A model generated the notes under the pieces. That model was not told the DNA's origin and searched no databases. It worked only from the letters and a program-made list of their open reading frames with translations. Source: Pediococcus cellicola (lineage in GTDB: Bacteria > Bacillota > Bacilli > Lactobacillales > Lactobacillaceae). Taken from it: a stretch of DNA of 64,000 bases. The stretch is taken from contig NZ_JQBR01000010.1 in assembly GCF_001438655.1 (NCBI RefSeq), forward strand, positions 1-64,000. The letters run 5' to 3'. Numbering within the stretch: position 1 is the first letter of the stretch; each line of letters begins with the position of its first letter. Position numbers and translations under genes: made by a program. Shown piece after piece: positions 38,893-48,400 of the stretch.

Positions 38893-39861
38893 TTACTTTA
38901 AAATACCAACCAAAGCGATCACCGCTCCGATTAACCCGACAGTCCAAAACACAAGATCAATTTTCCATTCGCTCCATCCTAACATTTCAAAATGATGGTG
39001 GATAGGACTCATTTTAAAGATCCGATGCCCTGTCAACTTAAAGGACAGCACTTGTAAAATGACACTTGCTGTTTCACAAACAAACACAATCCCAATCAAA
39101 AGCAATGCCACTTCATGATGCACTAGAATGGATACCGCTGCCAGAGCACCGCCCAATGCCAGCGAACCCATATCTCCCATAAAAATTCGTGCTGGTTTAT
39201 GGTTGAAGAGAAAGAAACCAACTAAAGCACCAATAATTGCCAAACAAAAAATCAAAACGTCAAACTGATTTTGAACCGCTGCAATAATTGCATACGCTCC
39301 GAATGCAATGATGGCAAGCCCGCTTACCAGACCATCTAAGCCATCGGATAAGTTAACCGCATTTGAAAACCCAGTTAGCCAAAAGACAACAAATAGCACA
39401 AACCAAATCCCTAAATGCCAATCTCCAAAACCAGGAATACTTAAAACTTGAGCAAATCCTTCATGAACATAGACGGCATAAAAGATAACCGCACCAATAA
39501 TTTGACCTAGAAACTTCTGCCAAGCTTTTAGGCCTTCATTTTGTTTCTTCATTAACTTGATGCTGTCATCCCAAAAACCAAGCACACCATACATAATCAA
39601 AATAAAGATCAAAATTAACCCTGTTGCGTTCAATTGATGGCTAATGATTTCAAACAGTAAACTACTGATACTGATTGCGATAATGAAAATCAAGCCCCCC
39701 ATGGTCGGTGTGCCTGACTTTTTTTCGTGCCATTTGGGTCCTTCTTCACGAATCATCTGGCCTTCATTACGTTCCCGAAAATAATTAATAAAGGACGGCA
39801 TTGCCAGTACGGTAATGAAAAAGCTGACCAGTGCAGTTCCAATTTGCTCTAATGCATTCAT
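38893..39861 (-). CDS. mraY: Phospho-N-acetylmuramoyl-pentapeptide transferase MraY
   Basis: A 322-aa polytopic enzyme (about ten membrane helices) that makes lipid I from UDP-MurNAc-pentapeptide and undecaprenyl phosphate. Catalytic motifs: the Asp in [12 protein letters not shown] near residues 169-180 and the HHHFEMLGW loop near the C-terminus, with GTPTMGG near 50. It follows pbp2B by 23 bases. Confidence 0.97.
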   Translation of the reverse strand: MNALEQIGTALVSFFITVLAMPSFINYFRERNEGQMIREEGPKWHEKKSGTPTMGGLIFIIAISISSLLFEIISHQLNATGLILIFILIMYGVLGFWDDSIKLMKKQNEGLKAWQKFLGQIIGAVIFYAVYVHEGFAQVLSIPGFGDWHLGIWFVLFVVFWLTGFSNAVNLSDGLDGLVSGLAIIAFGAYAIIAAVQNQFDVLIFCLAIIGALVGFFLFNHKPARIFMGDMGSLALGGALAAVSILVHHEVALLLIGIVFVCETASVILQVLSFKLTGHRIFKMSPIHHHFEMLGWSEWKIDLVFWTVGLIGAVIALVGILK

Positions 39862-39884
39862 ATCTATACTCCATTCTCTTTCTC

Positions 39885-42059
39885 TTACTTTTCTTTCAAC
39901 TTAACCGTTAATGTTTGACCACTTTGAATCAGAGCGCCACTCTTAATGGACTGAGACTTCACAAATCCTGTGCCAGAAAAATCAGCTTGCAACCCCACTA
40001 ATTTTGTTAATTTCAAGACATCATTTCTGGACCATCCAGACAGATTGGGCATCTTCATTTGTCCACTAGTAACCAGAATCACACGTTGTCCGGCCAACAT
40101 TTCTGTATTGGCTACTGGTAATTGCTGACTAACCGTATCACCACTGCCAAGAACCGTGGTCGCAATATTTTTCTTACCAAGTTCTTTGGTAGCTTCTGTC
40201 GCAGATTGCCCAATGACATTGTCAATCTTAATTTTTCCAGATAACTGATTCTTAGCCGTAGCTGGATTTTCACCTAAGGCCTGTTTCATGACCGGCCCAA
40301 AAATCTCGTTCAACAACTGAGTTGCCGTTTTGGTCCCCGGCAGAGTTGGTTGTTTCATTGTAATATACATAATATATTTGGGCTTGTTTGCTGGCACCAT
40401 CCCGACAACAGAATAAAGGTAGCTATCATCGCCATTTAAGTAGGTACCTCCGGATCCAACGACTTGTGCAGTTCCTGTCTTGGCGGCTACACGGTAACCT
40501 GAAATTTTAAAGTCTTGACCAATTCCGTAATGCTTATACACAACATCTTGCATCAAGCCACGAACCTTTTTTGCAGTCGAACTTTTAATCGGATGCCCAA
40601 CCGTCTTCGTTTTCATTTTGTAAACAACTTTACCATCAGTATCAACAACTTTTTTGATGAACTGAGGTTTTATCATCTTACCATTATTTGCAATCGCCGT
40701 GAATCCCTGCAGCATTTGCATGTTAGTCACATCAATTCCCTGGCCAAAAGCCGTGTCAGCCTGATCAATCGGATAACTGAATTGCATATTTCCTTTGGCT
40801 TCTCCATTAAGCCCAGAATTAGTACTCTTTAGAAAATGAAATTTATTAATGTATTTTTTCCAGGTTGCTGCTCCCATTTTTCGCTCCAAATGGGCCATCG
40901 CTACGTTACTTGAACGCGCAAATCCTTCCTCATAGGTAATTAAGCCCCACCCAGAAGTTTGCCAATCAGGGACGATTTGTCCATCAATGGTATACGTTCC
41001 TGACTTATATCTTTCCTTTGCATTAAAATGACCGCTATTAATGGCTGCTGCCGTTGTAAAAACTTTCATCGTTGATCCAGGTTCAAATGTATCTTGCACA
41101 ATCGCATTATTCCAAGACTTGCTAATCCCACTTTTGGTAGTGGGGTTAAAGGTTGGTCGTTGTGACGTCGCTAAAATGGCTCCGGTTTTGGCATTGAGAA
41201 TAGTAGCTGTCATTGATTTGGCATGTACTTGCCCTTGCACTTTAGACATCTCAGATTCAAGGAGCGTTTGTAAACGTGTATCCAGCGTGGTATACACATT
41301 TTCCCCATTAATCGCTGCTTTTTCTTCTTGTGAAGCGGGTAATTGATAACCAAACTTGTCTTTTTGAATAGAACGCTGCCCGTCACTACCTGTAAGTTGC
41401 TTATTAAAGGCACTTTCGATTCCCATTACGCCGTTTAACTGAGTAATATCAGAATTTTTCTTTTGTGTTTGCGACGTGATTCCAATCAAATTAGATGCAA
41501 AAATTCCGTTAGGATATAAACGTGCCTCTGATTGAATGAAGTTAATTCCCGTCAACTTGTATGATTCAATTTTTTCTTTTGTGGCAACAGAAAGATTTTT
41601 CCCTGCGGTTCCAAACTCCACCTGAAAAGATTTTCCGTTACTAGGATTAAGTGCCTTAAACACTTTATTCTCACTAATAGGCAAATACTTTGCCAACACT
41701 TTAGCTGTTTTTCGTTTATTTGTGACGTAAAGCGGCTTTTTATTTGCACCAACTTGTGATTTATCCAGCACAGCATAAATTGAATACGTACTTGTATCTT
41801 CCGCAATTGGCTGTCCAGATGCATCCAGAATTGAGCCTCGTTGCGCTTTTAAAACTTTATTATCTGTATACAAACGACGGGCCTGTGAACTCAAATTGAT
41901 GTGTTCTACAGTCCCGCCAATTGCAATATAGGAAAAGCGTAGAATCAAGATAACAAAGAGGGCAATTGCTATGAAAAAAAGCCACTGACCGAACGCTCTT
42001 CGATTTTGGCTTGATTTATTATTGTCGTTTTCTTTTGAACGTTTTTCTTTATTGTTCAT
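39885..42059 (-). CDS. pbp2B: Division transpeptidase PBP2B/PBP2X (FtsI) with two PASTA domains
   Basis: 724 aa. N-terminal membrane anchor (about residues 27-47), dimerisation/pedestal domain, transpeptidase with SxxK (PGSTMK near 327), SxN (RSSNVA near 385) and KTG (AAKTGTAQ near 525), and two C-terminal PASTA domains (from ~600). It crosslinks septal peptidoglycan with FtsW. Two PASTA units match the PBP2X type. Its ATG overlaps the ftsL stop by four bases. Confidence 0.96.
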   Translation of the reverse strand: MNNKEKRSKENDNNKSSQNRRAFGQWLFFIAIALFVILILRFSYIAIGGTVEHINLSSQARRLYTDNKVLKAQRGSILDASGQPIAEDTSTYSIYAVLDKSQVGANKKPLYVTNKRKTAKVLAKYLPISENKVFKALNPSNGKSFQVEFGTAGKNLSVATKEKIESYKLTGINFIQSEARLYPNGIFASNLIGITSQTQKKNSDITQLNGVMGIESAFNKQLTGSDGQRSIQKDKFGYQLPASQEEKAAINGENVYTTLDTRLQTLLESEMSKVQGQVHAKSMTATILNAKTGAILATSQRPTFNPTTKSGISKSWNNAIVQDTFEPGSTMKVFTTAAAINSGHFNAKERYKSGTYTIDGQIVPDWQTSGWGLITYEEGFARSSNVAMAHLERKMGAATWKKYINKFHFLKSTNSGLNGEAKGNMQFSYPIDQADTAFGQGIDVTNMQMLQGFTAIANNGKMIKPQFIKKVVDTDGKVVYKMKTKTVGHPIKSSTAKKVRGLMQDVVYKHYGIGQDFKISGYRVAAKTGTAQVVGSGGTYLNGDDSYLYSVVGMVPANKPKYIMYITMKQPTLPGTKTATQLLNEIFGPVMKQALGENPATAKNQLSGKIKIDNVIGQSATEATKELGKKNIATTVLGSGDTVSQQLPVANTEMLAGQRVILVTSGQMKMPNLSGWSRNDVLKLTKLVGLQADFSGTGFVKSQSIKSGALIQSGQTLTVKLKEK

Positions 42060-42445
42060 TTATTAACATTCCTTATATTCTGAGTTGTCAAGCTTAATCC
42101 AAACTGTTTGGCAATCTTGTTCAAACGGGTTCGGCTGGAAAGCTGATTAACTTCTTGCTTTAAATTACTATTATCAGAAGTTATCTTTGTGACCTGCGCC
42201 TGCGAGCTTGAAAGATTGTGTTCAGCACTTGATAATGCAATTTTACCAGAAATTACAAAAATCATTAAGCCTGTCAAAATTATACCGCAGAATGTTATCA
42301 ATATTTTTTCGAATTTTGAAAATGGCAAAGACTTTGGAATTACAACCGTTTTTGCCTTATGTAATGTTTCCTCCTTAAGATCCGGTATACGCCGCTTTAC
42401 CGGTTTACTCGCTGGAAATGCTTCTGCTAAATTGTTTTGTGCCAT
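42056..42445 (-). CDS. ftsL: Cell-division protein FtsL
   Basis: 129 aa: a basic cytoplasmic N-terminus (residues 1-~48), one membrane helix (ILITFCGIILTGLMIFVIS) and a short extracellular coiled coil (SSSQAQVTKITSDNSNLKQEV). FtsL partners with DivIC and DivIB to activate septal wall synthesis. Sequence is poorly conserved, so the name rests on architecture and its place between rsmH and pbp2B. The ribosome site is weak (TAGGGACTGA). Confidence 0.92.
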   Translation of the reverse strand: MAQNNLAEAFPASKPVKRRIPDLKEETLHKAKTVVIPKSLPFSKFEKILITFCGIILTGLMIFVISGKIALSSAEHNLSSSQAQVTKITSDNSNLKQEVNQLSSRTRLNKIAKQFGLSLTTQNIRNVNK

Positions 42446-42457
42446 TAAAATCAGTCC

Positions 42458-43405
42458 CTATTTTATTTTTTCAATAACGCGAAGTCTTGCGCTGTGAGCA
42501 CGATGATTTTGTGTAAGTTCGTCTTTGCTTGGCAAAATGGGTTTTCGTGTGACTAATTTAAAATGTGGTTCAAGTTCCTTTGGAATGACTGGCAGGCCTG
42601 GAGGAAGTTCAGGCAAATTAGCATTTTCTTTAAAAATATTTTTAACGAGGCGATCCTCTAAAGACTGAAACGTAATAACACTTACACGGCCGTCAACCTT
42701 TAATAAATCTAAAGCCTGTTCTAGTGAGGTCTCCAAGACGCCCAATTCATTGTTAACCGCAATCCGGATAGCCTGGAAAACTCTTTTAGCCGGATGACCA
42801 CCTGTCCTTCTTGCAGCTGCTGGAATTGCCTTTTTGATAATCTCTACTAGTTCTCCCGTCGTCTCAATGGGAGCAATATCACGTCTACGTTCAATCTCTC
42901 GAGCAACCTGTTTTGAATAACGTTCCTCACCATAGCGGAAAAATATTTTGACCAAGTTTTCATAAGACCACTCATTCACCACTATCTGGGCCGTTAACTC
43001 AGCTGACTGGTCCATCCGCATATCTAGCGGAGCGTCGTGCTGGTAACTAAACCCTCTTTTGGCATCATCTAATTGTGGCGAAGATACACCCAAATCATAC
43101 ACAATGCCATCAACTTCTGAAATGCCGTACGCATTTAAGTCTTTTTTGATATTTTTAAAATTATCTTCAATAAATGTAACTTGCTTACGATCTAAGTACG
43201 TTTTTAAGTGGGTTTGATTATATTCAATCGCTGCCACATCTTGATCAAAGGCATACAAATGTCCCTTTTCGCTTAATTGGCTCAAAATTAATTGACTATG
43301 GCCACCGCCACCAAGTGTACAGTCAACATATATGCCATCCGGATCAATTTTTAATTCATCAACTGCTTGACTCAGTAACACCGTCGTGTGTTGAAATTCA
43401 CTCAT
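42458..43405 (-). CDS. rsmH: 16S rRNA (cytosine-1402-N4)-methyltransferase RsmH (MraW)
   Basis: A 315-aa SAM-dependent methyltransferase. It opens [15 protein letters not shown] and has the SAM loop [14 protein letters not shown] near 28-41, then [18 protein letters not shown] and [15 protein letters not shown], all signatures of RsmH. It methylates C1402 in the ribosomal P site. It starts 11 bases after mraZ. Confidence 0.97.
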   Translation of the reverse strand: MSEFQHTTVLLSQAVDELKIDPDGIYVDCTLGGGGHSQLILSQLSEKGHLYAFDQDVAAIEYNQTHLKTYLDRKQVTFIEDNFKNIKKDLNAYGISEVDGIVYDLGVSSPQLDDAKRGFSYQHDAPLDMRMDQSAELTAQIVVNEWSYENLVKIFFRYGEERYSKQVAREIERRRDIAPIETTGELVEIIKKAIPAAARRTGGHPAKRVFQAIRIAVNNELGVLETSLEQALDLLKVDGRVSVITFQSLEDRLVKNIFKENANLPELPPGLPVIPKELEPHFKLVTRKPILPSKDELTQNHRAHSARLRVIEKIK

Positions 43406-43416
43406 TTTTCATACTC

Positions 43417-43848
43417 CTACAGGCCAAAATCAATTAAATTTTCGGCAATATCGTCAAAATTTTCCTCAGTATCTGCGGTAACTTCATTCCATTGGGCTTC
43501 ATCCCAAATTTCAAATCGGTTAGATACACCAACTAAAACACATTTTTTTGTCAATTTTGCATGTTCTCGTAATTGTTTAGGAATGTTAATTCGTCCTTGT
43601 TTATCAAAATTACATTGCGTCGCATCCGCAAATAAAAATCTAACAAATGCTCGGTTGTTACGTTTATTTAACGGTAATTTTTTGAGATTATCCTGAATAT
43701 GTTGCCACTCCGTTAATGGATAGCCAAACAAACAGCCATCTAACCCCCGTGTGATTACAAAATCAGTTCCCAGGTCCTCTCTAAACTTGGCCGGCACAAT
43801 TAGTCGTCCTTTTGAATCAAGTGAATGCTGATATTCGCCCATGAACAT
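43417..43848 (-). CDS. mraZ: Transcriptional regulator MraZ
   Basis: 143 aa with two tandem SpoVT/AbrB-like DNA-binding halves, each with the DxxGR core: [16 protein letters not shown] (residues ~8-23) and [16 protein letters not shown] (~77-92). MraZ forms ring-shaped oligomers that bind direct repeats upstream of its own operon and repress or tune dcw expression. First gene of the cluster; three candidate binding repeats lie upstream. Confidence 0.96.
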   Translation of the reverse strand: MFMGEYQHSLDSKGRLIVPAKFREDLGTDFVITRGLDGCLFGYPLTEWQHIQDNLKKLPLNKRNNRAFVRFLFADATQCNFDKQGRINIPKQLREHAKLTKKCVLVGVSNRFEIWDEAQWNEVTADTEENFDDIAENLIDFGL

Positions 43849-43881
43849 CCTAATTGCCCCTTTCCTTCCGATTACAAATTC

Positions 43882-43911
43882 AGTTTACCACTTTGTACCA
43901 CTACCTACCAC
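43882..43911 (-). promoter_or_regulatory. mraZ promoter with MraZ-box repeats
   Basis: On the minus strand GTGGTA occurs three times at an exact 10-base period (43911-43906, 43901-43896, 43891-43886). The last copy overlaps an extended -10, TGG-TAAACT (hexamer 43887-43882). Three TGGxx repeats separated by five bases is the operator layout described for MraZ in E. coli. Confidence 0.7.
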
Positions 43912-44111
43912 CAATTTTAAAAACATTTTTGAAATGCTTAATTTTTGAAAAAAATAAATAGATTAAGCGGTTTTTTAGATTAGCTAAAATCGATTACAAA
44001 ACCCATTATAACAAGATTTATAAACGTAATGCGAGTTAAGTGGTTAAATGGTGGGGATTTTTTTTAGAATTTCAAAAAAAGAAGGCTAATTTTGGGGGAT
44101 TAGAAAAAAAT

Positions 44112-44140
44112 TTGAAAAGTTAAAATTAACACGTTAGAAT
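44112..44140 (+). promoter_or_regulatory. Promoter of the DUF4044 microprotein gene
   Basis: TTGAAA (44112-44117), a 17-base spacer and TAGAAT (44135-44140): a near-consensus sigma-A promoter 31 bases before the ATG. Confidence 0.75.
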
Positions 44141-44171
44141 AGTGTGTAACATTTCAGAAAGTGGTGCCAGT

Positions 44172-44291
44172 ATGAAGAAAAAGAAAAGTACGTTCCAAAA
44201 GGTTACGATGATTGTTGTTTGGATCATGATTATCACAATGGTTGGTTCAGTTGTTTTAACTGCCCTATCTTCACTTAATTTATTGGGTTAA
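44172..44291 (+). CDS. DUF4044 family single-span membrane microprotein
   Basis: A 39-aa protein that begins MKKKKSTFQKVTMIVVWIM and ends in SSLNLLG. Five Lys residues in the first 11 precede one membrane helix (about residues 12-32). It fits the DUF4044 family of Lactobacillales; the function is unknown. A strong promoter 5' and a strong terminator 3' support a real monocistronic gene. The ribosome site (GAAAGTGGTG) is weak. It is divergent from mraZ, so it could be a small division or envelope factor, which is inference. Confidence 0.82.
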   Translation: MKKKKSTFQKVTMIVVWIMIITMVGSVVLTALSSLNLLG

Positions 44292-44346
44292 AAAAATCAC
44301 AAGTTTGATTACCTTATTTTAGGGTAATCAAACTTGTGATTTTTTA
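44290..44346. terminator. Bidirectional terminator between DUF4044 gene and ftsK
   Basis: A perfect 19-bp stem (AATCACAAGTTTGATTACC and its complement) with a 9-base loop has A on the left and T on the right, so it serves both converging genes. Confidence 0.9.
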
Positions 44347-44349
44347 TAG

Positions 44350-46671
44350 CTAATCTTCTTTTTTAGTAAAAACCTGCCGTGGTTTACTACCTTCTTGAGG
44401 GCCAACCACACCATTAGCTTCTAACTGGTCAATAATTCTTGCGGCACGATTGTACCCAATTCTGAATCGCCGCTGTAACATAGATGTACTTGCTTTTTGG
44501 AGTTCTGTCACCAAGGCCACAGCCTGATCATACAACTCGTCTTTTTCATCCACACTAGCTTGCTCATCAGCTTGTGCCTCTTCATCCGTCACAATCAAGG
44601 ATTCATCATAAGCAGCTTTTTGTTGGTGTTTTACAAAGTTGACTACAGCTTTAACATCTTTATCCGAAATAAAAGCTCCTTGAACACGCTCCGGTTTGCT
44701 TTTTCCCATTGGATAATACAACATGTCACCACGTCCCAATAGTTTTTCGGCTCCATTTGAATCAATAATGGTCCGTGAGTCTGTACCACTCGCAACTGCA
44801 AACGCAATTCGTGAAGGAACATTAGCTTTAATTAATCCGGTAACAACATCCACTGAGGGTCGTTGTGTAGCGATGATCATGTGAATTCCAGCAGCACGCG
44901 CCAATTGTGCCAAACGAATAATCGCATCTTCAACTGCATTTTGTGCAACCATCATCAAATCTGCTAATTCATCAACCACAACCACGATATAAGGAAGATG
45001 CGGACGATTTTTACCATCTTTCTGATTTTCTTCACTAATATATTGATTATAAGTTTTTATATTTTTTTGACCACTTTCAGCAAAGAGGTCATAACGATGT
45101 TGCATCTCTGCCACCACTTTATGCAGTGCCCGCGCTGCTTTTTTAGGATCAGTCACAACAGGCGTAAGCAAATGAGGAATATCTTTGTAGATGCCCAATT
45201 CAACCTTCTTTGGATCAATCAAAATAAACTTAACCTGGTCCGGTCTTGCGTTCATTAGTAAGCTAGTGATGATCACGTTAATCATGACTGACTTACCACT
45301 ACCTGTTGCCCCGGCAATAAGCAAATGCTGCATACGAACTAAATCTGCCAAAACTAAATTACCAGAAACATCACGGCCAATTGGCACCTGCAAAATTGCA
45401 TCTGGATGTGACGGTTGCGCTTCAATAATGTCTCGGAATGATACGGTCGCAATTTCTGTGTTAGGCACCTCAATTCCGATTAAGGATTTTCCTGGAATCG
45501 GCGCTTCTATCCGAATATCTTTTGCAGCCAATGCTAATGCAATATCATCAGCCAAACCCACAATTTTGCTCACTTTCACCCCAATATCAGGATGTAATTC
45601 GTATTCAGTTACAGATGGACCCAAACTCACACTTTTGACAGTAGCTTTAACACCAAAGCTAGTTAAAGTTTGTTGTAAAATTTTCGTATTTTTTTGAATA
45701 GTCTTGTACTCCTGACTTTGATCCGTTTGTGGGATTGTCGTCAAAAGACTGGACTTCGGTAACTGATAATCCGGATTAGCCAAAGTCTCGGTATTTTGAA
45801 ATGCCGTTTCTTTGACCTCCTCAGCCTTGGGTTGTACATGATTTTGCTCTTGCTCCGAGGCCACACGAATCGATGGCTCACGCGGCGTTTTAGTGACCGG
45901 CTTTTGTGAAGCCATTAGCTCAGGCCCAGTCATCTTAATTTCAGGCTCGACGGGAGTTTTCTTGATTTCTTGACGTTTTTTTTCAGATTTGATTTGTGTG
46001 TGCGCGTGCTGCTGCCATTTGGCTTGAACGAAGCGTTTTCCCTGCTCAAATCCATTTTGCGCCAGCTTCACCAAGTTACCAGCAAACACTGCAATCATCT
46101 GCAAAATTTTATCGACCGGGATCCCAAAGAAAACCGCAATCCCAAATACGATAAGCAACCAGCCCAAAAACAAGCTACCAATTTCGGCAAACCCGAAATC
46201 CGTTACTGTATAGAGCACGCTACCAATTAAGCCACCGCCCACAGGCTCGCCAATTGAGGCATAACGAAAAGCATCAGCTAGCGCATGCCATGTCGTCACA
46301 ATAAAATGATTATGTTGGTTACTTTGTTCAAAGAAGCGTGTGGTTACAATCAAAATGGCACCTAAATAAACCAAACTGCCGCCCAATATGTAGTGAAAAA
46401 ATCCCTTCAGCTTTGGTTCTTTGCCTGTGAAAAGCAAAACTAAACCATACAGGCCAAACAAAAGAATCAAAAATTGAAAAGTATCACCGACCAACAACCG
46501 AAATACGTTAGCAACTAAAACGCCAACGTAACCCACTGAAAAATAACCGATTAACGCCAGTAAAACAAAAATACCGCCTAAGAAGTATTTTGACTGAAAG
46601 AACTTTTGCCAATCACCTTTTTTCGCATATTTTTTTCTGCGATGCGTTGTTTTCTTCCTTTTGGTTGCCAA
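44350..46671 (-). CDS. ftsK: DNA translocase FtsK/SpoIIIE
   Basis: 773 aa from a TTG start six bases after GGAGGG. A Lys/Arg-rich N-terminus is followed by four membrane helices (to ~residue 190), a linker, and the RecA-like motor with Walker A GATGSGKS near 450, Walker B VVVVDELADLMM and ATQRPSVDVVTG. A C-terminal gamma winged helix reads MLQRRFRIGYNRAARIID. It pumps chromosome DNA through the closing septum, the gamma domain recognising polar sequences. Confidence 0.96.
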   Translation of the reverse strand: MATKRKKTTHRRKKYAKKGDWQKFFQSKYFLGGIFVLLALIGYFSVGYVGVLVANVFRLLVGDTFQFLILLFGLYGLVLLFTGKEPKLKGFFHYILGGSLVYLGAILIVTTRFFEQSNQHNHFIVTTWHALADAFRYASIGEPVGGGLIGSVLYTVTDFGFAEIGSLFLGWLLIVFGIAVFFGIPVDKILQMIAVFAGNLVKLAQNGFEQGKRFVQAKWQQHAHTQIKSEKKRQEIKKTPVEPEIKMTGPELMASQKPVTKTPREPSIRVASEQEQNHVQPKAEEVKETAFQNTETLANPDYQLPKSSLLTTIPQTDQSQEYKTIQKNTKILQQTLTSFGVKATVKSVSLGPSVTEYELHPDIGVKVSKIVGLADDIALALAAKDIRIEAPIPGKSLIGIEVPNTEIATVSFRDIIEAQPSHPDAILQVPIGRDVSGNLVLADLVRMQHLLIAGATGSGKSVMINVIITSLLMNARPDQVKFILIDPKKVELGIYKDIPHLLTPVVTDPKKAARALHKVVAEMQHRYDLFAESGQKNIKTYNQYISEENQKDGKNRPHLPYIVVVVDELADLMMVAQNAVEDAIIRLAQLARAAGIHMIIATQRPSVDVVTGLIKANVPSRIAFAVASGTDSRTIIDSNGAEKLLGRGDMLYYPMGKSKPERVQGAFISDKDVKAVVNFVKHQQKAAYDESLIVTDEEAQADEQASVDEKDELYDQAVALVTELQKASTSMLQRRFRIGYNRAARIIDQLEANGVVGPQEGSKPRQVFTKKED

Positions 46672-46707
46672 AAATTTCCCTCCTTTCTTCAAAGAATAAT
46701 AAAAATT

Positions 46708-47220
46708 TTATTTTAATTTATCATTGTCGTAATGATGAACCCGTTGTAAATTCGGAAAATTTTGCTGTCGTAAAGCTTCATAGATTACGATTGCAACACT
46801 ATTTGACAAATTAAGTGCCCGAATATGATCATCATCTTGCGGAATACGAATTGCCTTTTCTGGGTATTGACGCATAAACGGCTCTGGTAACCCCGTTGTT
46901 TCTTTACCAAACAAAAAATAATGATCCTGTTGATCATCACGATAATCAACATCCGTATAATCATGATCAGCAAATTTAGATACTAAATACAAGTAATCTA
47001 GATTAGGTACGGAATCAATAAATGCTGGTAAATTTTCGTGATATACCAGATCTACATCCTTCCAATAGTCTAATCCGGCGCGTTTCAGATGCTTGTCGTC
47101 CACAGAAAATCCTAAAGGTTTAATTAAATGAAGTACAGTATCAGTTCCTGCACAAGTCCGTGCAATATTACCCGTATTGGCAGGCATTAACGGTTCAAAA
47201 AGTACAATGTGATTTGCCAT
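46708..47220 (-). CDS. trmL: tRNA (cytidine/uridine-34-2'-O)-methyltransferase TrmL (SPOUT family)
   Basis: 170 aa. SPOUT motifs: NTGNIARTCAG (near residues 16-26), LFGKETTGLPEPF and IRALNLSNSVAIVIYEALRQ, the knot that binds SAM. It 2'-O-methylates the wobble base of leucine tRNAs. Older annotations call this group rRNA methylase (SpoU/CspR). The ATG at 47220 is used because the family starts MANHIVLFEP. It lies behind a compact RNA element with a terminator. Confidence 0.92.
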   Translation of the reverse strand: MANHIVLFEPLMPANTGNIARTCAGTDTVLHLIKPLGFSVDDKHLKRAGLDYWKDVDLVYHENLPAFIDSVPNLDYLYLVSKFADHDYTDVDYRDDQQDHYFLFGKETTGLPEPFMRQYPEKAIRIPQDDDHIRALNLSNSVAIVIYEALRQQNFPNLQRVHHYDNDKLK

Positions 47221-47261
47221 TTTTAGTCCCACTCTCATAATTTAATAACTACTCAAAAGTA

Positions 47262-47290
47262 ATCATACTGCTATAACTTTGTCCAAACAA
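47262..47290 (-). promoter_or_regulatory. Candidate trmL promoter
   Basis: On the minus strand TTGTTT (47290-47285), 17 bases, TATGAT (47267-47262). The -35 lies directly behind the T-run of the upstream RNA terminator, so trmL can be expressed even if that terminator is efficient. Confidence 0.55.
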
Positions 47291-47398
47291 CAAAAAAAGC
47301 GTAGATACTCGGTGTAGGCACGGCGAGCTTCTACGTTAGATGAAGTACAACTTGCTAACTGCCAACGATTTCTCGATGTCACCTAGCAACCGATTTCT
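47287..47398 (-). ncRNA. Candidate small RNA or leader element between rlmA and trmL
   Basis: A ~110-base unit with its own promoter and terminator. Hairpin 1 spans about 47389-47351: TTGCTA/TAGCAA outer stem and a CGA-GAAA-TCG cap, a GNRA loop. Hairpin 2 (47336-47301) pairs CGTAGAAGCTCG with CGAGTATCTACG and is followed by seven T. Two hairpins with the second a terminator, located before an RNA methyltransferase gene in Lactobacillales, resembles the published 23S-methyl RNA motif; I cannot test this match here. No ribosome site or ORF is present in the unit. Confidence 0.65.
47292..47336 (-). terminator. Terminator hairpin closing the rlmA-trmL intergenic RNA
   Basis: CGTAGA-AGCTCG and CGAGTA-TCTACG pair at 10 of 12 positions, with GTG-CCTA-CAC closing the loop, followed by seven T on the minus strand. 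Confidence 0.88.
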
Positions 47399-47404
47399 TA
47401 TAGA

Positions 47405-47433
47405 ATGTTAACACCAAAAAGTAATTTTTGCAA
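47405..47433 (-). promoter_or_regulatory. Promoter of the rlmA-trmL intergenic RNA
   Basis: On the minus strand TTGCAA (47433-47428), exactly 17 bases, TAACAT (47410-47405). It sits between the rlmA stop (47453) and the first hairpin, so it would start an RNA near 47398. Confidence 0.65.
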
Positions 47434-47452
47434 ATTTTCAAATTGGTGTAAC

Positions 47453-48298
47453 TTAAGCAACCACGCCTTTTAGCAAGGTTACATCTACCGAAATATGAGT
47501 TAAACCTGAATTTTTTGCTTTTTCAATGGTGGCTTGACTAGCTCCCCAATGTAATGGTGTCATCTGAATTAAATCAGGAAGAAGTTGCGGTGAGAATTCG
47601 AAAGTATAGCGGATACGCTTGTTTTCAGAATTGGGGAAATGTTTTTCAAAGAGTTCCACAACCTGATCATTCTCATAGGCGGCATGTTGACTCGATTGAT
47701 CGTACAGCAAGTGACGTAACTCCACCAAATAATCGGCATTAGGCACTACTTTAAGCACCTGTGCACCAGGCTTTAATACGCGATGAAATTCAGCATATGC
47801 TGACGGTGAAAATAAATCTAAAATAGTTGTAAACGAATCGTTGTTAAATGGCAAGTTAGCAAGATCTGCTACGCAAAAGAAAGCAGGACTCATTAATTGC
47901 GTAGCCAAATTGATACCTGCGGTCGAAATATCAAAACCAATGGCAGTTGGCGCTTGTAAAAAAGAAAGTGTTTTTTGTAAGGGGGTTCCCTCTCCGGATC
48001 CCACATCCAGCACAATTTCATCAGCCTGCATATTTTGTGCAAAGACCTGGCAAATTGGATCGAATAACCCAGCAGTTAGAATTCGTCGTCTTGAAGCTAG
48101 CATTTCTGCATCGTATTCACTTTTCACTGCATGATTCAAAAAATAAAGGGTTCCTTTTTTGGCAATATCAATACTATGTTGATTTGGGCAACGGACACTC
48201 CCATTCTCAACCGTTACAAAACCTTGCTGACAAACAGGGCACCGAAACAAGTTTAGGTGTTGTTTAACAAACTGAATCGCTTTTTCTCTTTTTTTCAA
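47453..48298 (-). CDS. rlmA: 23S rRNA (guanine) methyltransferase RlmA
   Basis: 281 aa from a TTG start nine bases after GGGGAG. The N-terminal zinc finger (FRCPVCQQGF and VRCPNQHSID, residues ~18-42) and a Rossmann SAM domain with VLDVGSGEGTP near 96-106 define the RlmA family. Gram-positive members methylate G748 in helix 35 of 23S rRNA (RlmA-II/TlrB type), E. coli RlmA G745; the Bacillota type is assumed here. Confidence 0.9.
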   Translation of the reverse strand: MKKREKAIQFVKQHLNLFRCPVCQQGFVTVENGSVRCPNQHSIDIAKKGTLYFLNHAVKSEYDAEMLASRRRILTAGLFDPICQVFAQNMQADEIVLDVGSGEGTPLQKTLSFLQAPTAIGFDISTAGINLATQLMSPAFFCVADLANLPFNNDSFTTILDLFSPSAYAEFHRVLKPGAQVLKVVPNADYLVELRHLLYDQSSQHAAYENDQVVELFEKHFPNSENKRIRYTFEFSPQLLPDLIQMTPLHWGASQATIEKAKNSGLTHISVDVTLLKGVVA

Positions 48299-48353
48299 CT
48301 TGTTGAGCTCCCCTTTTAATTTTTAATGATTATTTTAAATATACCATGCCAAA

Positions 48354-48399
48354 ATAAAAAAAAGCCAATTTTCTAAAGATTTCCAGAAAATCGGCTTTC
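48354..48399 (-). terminator. Rho-independent terminator behind the second AI-2E gene
   Basis: On the minus strand AAAGCCGATTTTCT pairs with AGAAAATTGGCTTT around GGAAATCTTT, followed by more T. Confidence 0.85.
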
Positions 48400-48400
48400 T

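Larger units (their letters stand above)
43849..44171. other. Divergent control region between mraZ and the DUF4044 gene
   Basis: These 323 bases hold no gene besides control elements: the proximal mraZ promoter with repeats, a second upstream minus-strand -10 (TGT-TATAAT, about 44014-44006) and the plus-strand promoter of the microprotein gene (44112-44140). The remainder is AT-rich. Confidence 0.6.

Noticed and set aside
47292-47398. tracrRNA-like look of the rlmA-trmL RNA (hairpin with GTGCC...CACCGAG)
   Set aside because: No repeat array, no cas genes and no anti-repeat in the window; the element is better explained as an sRNA or leader.
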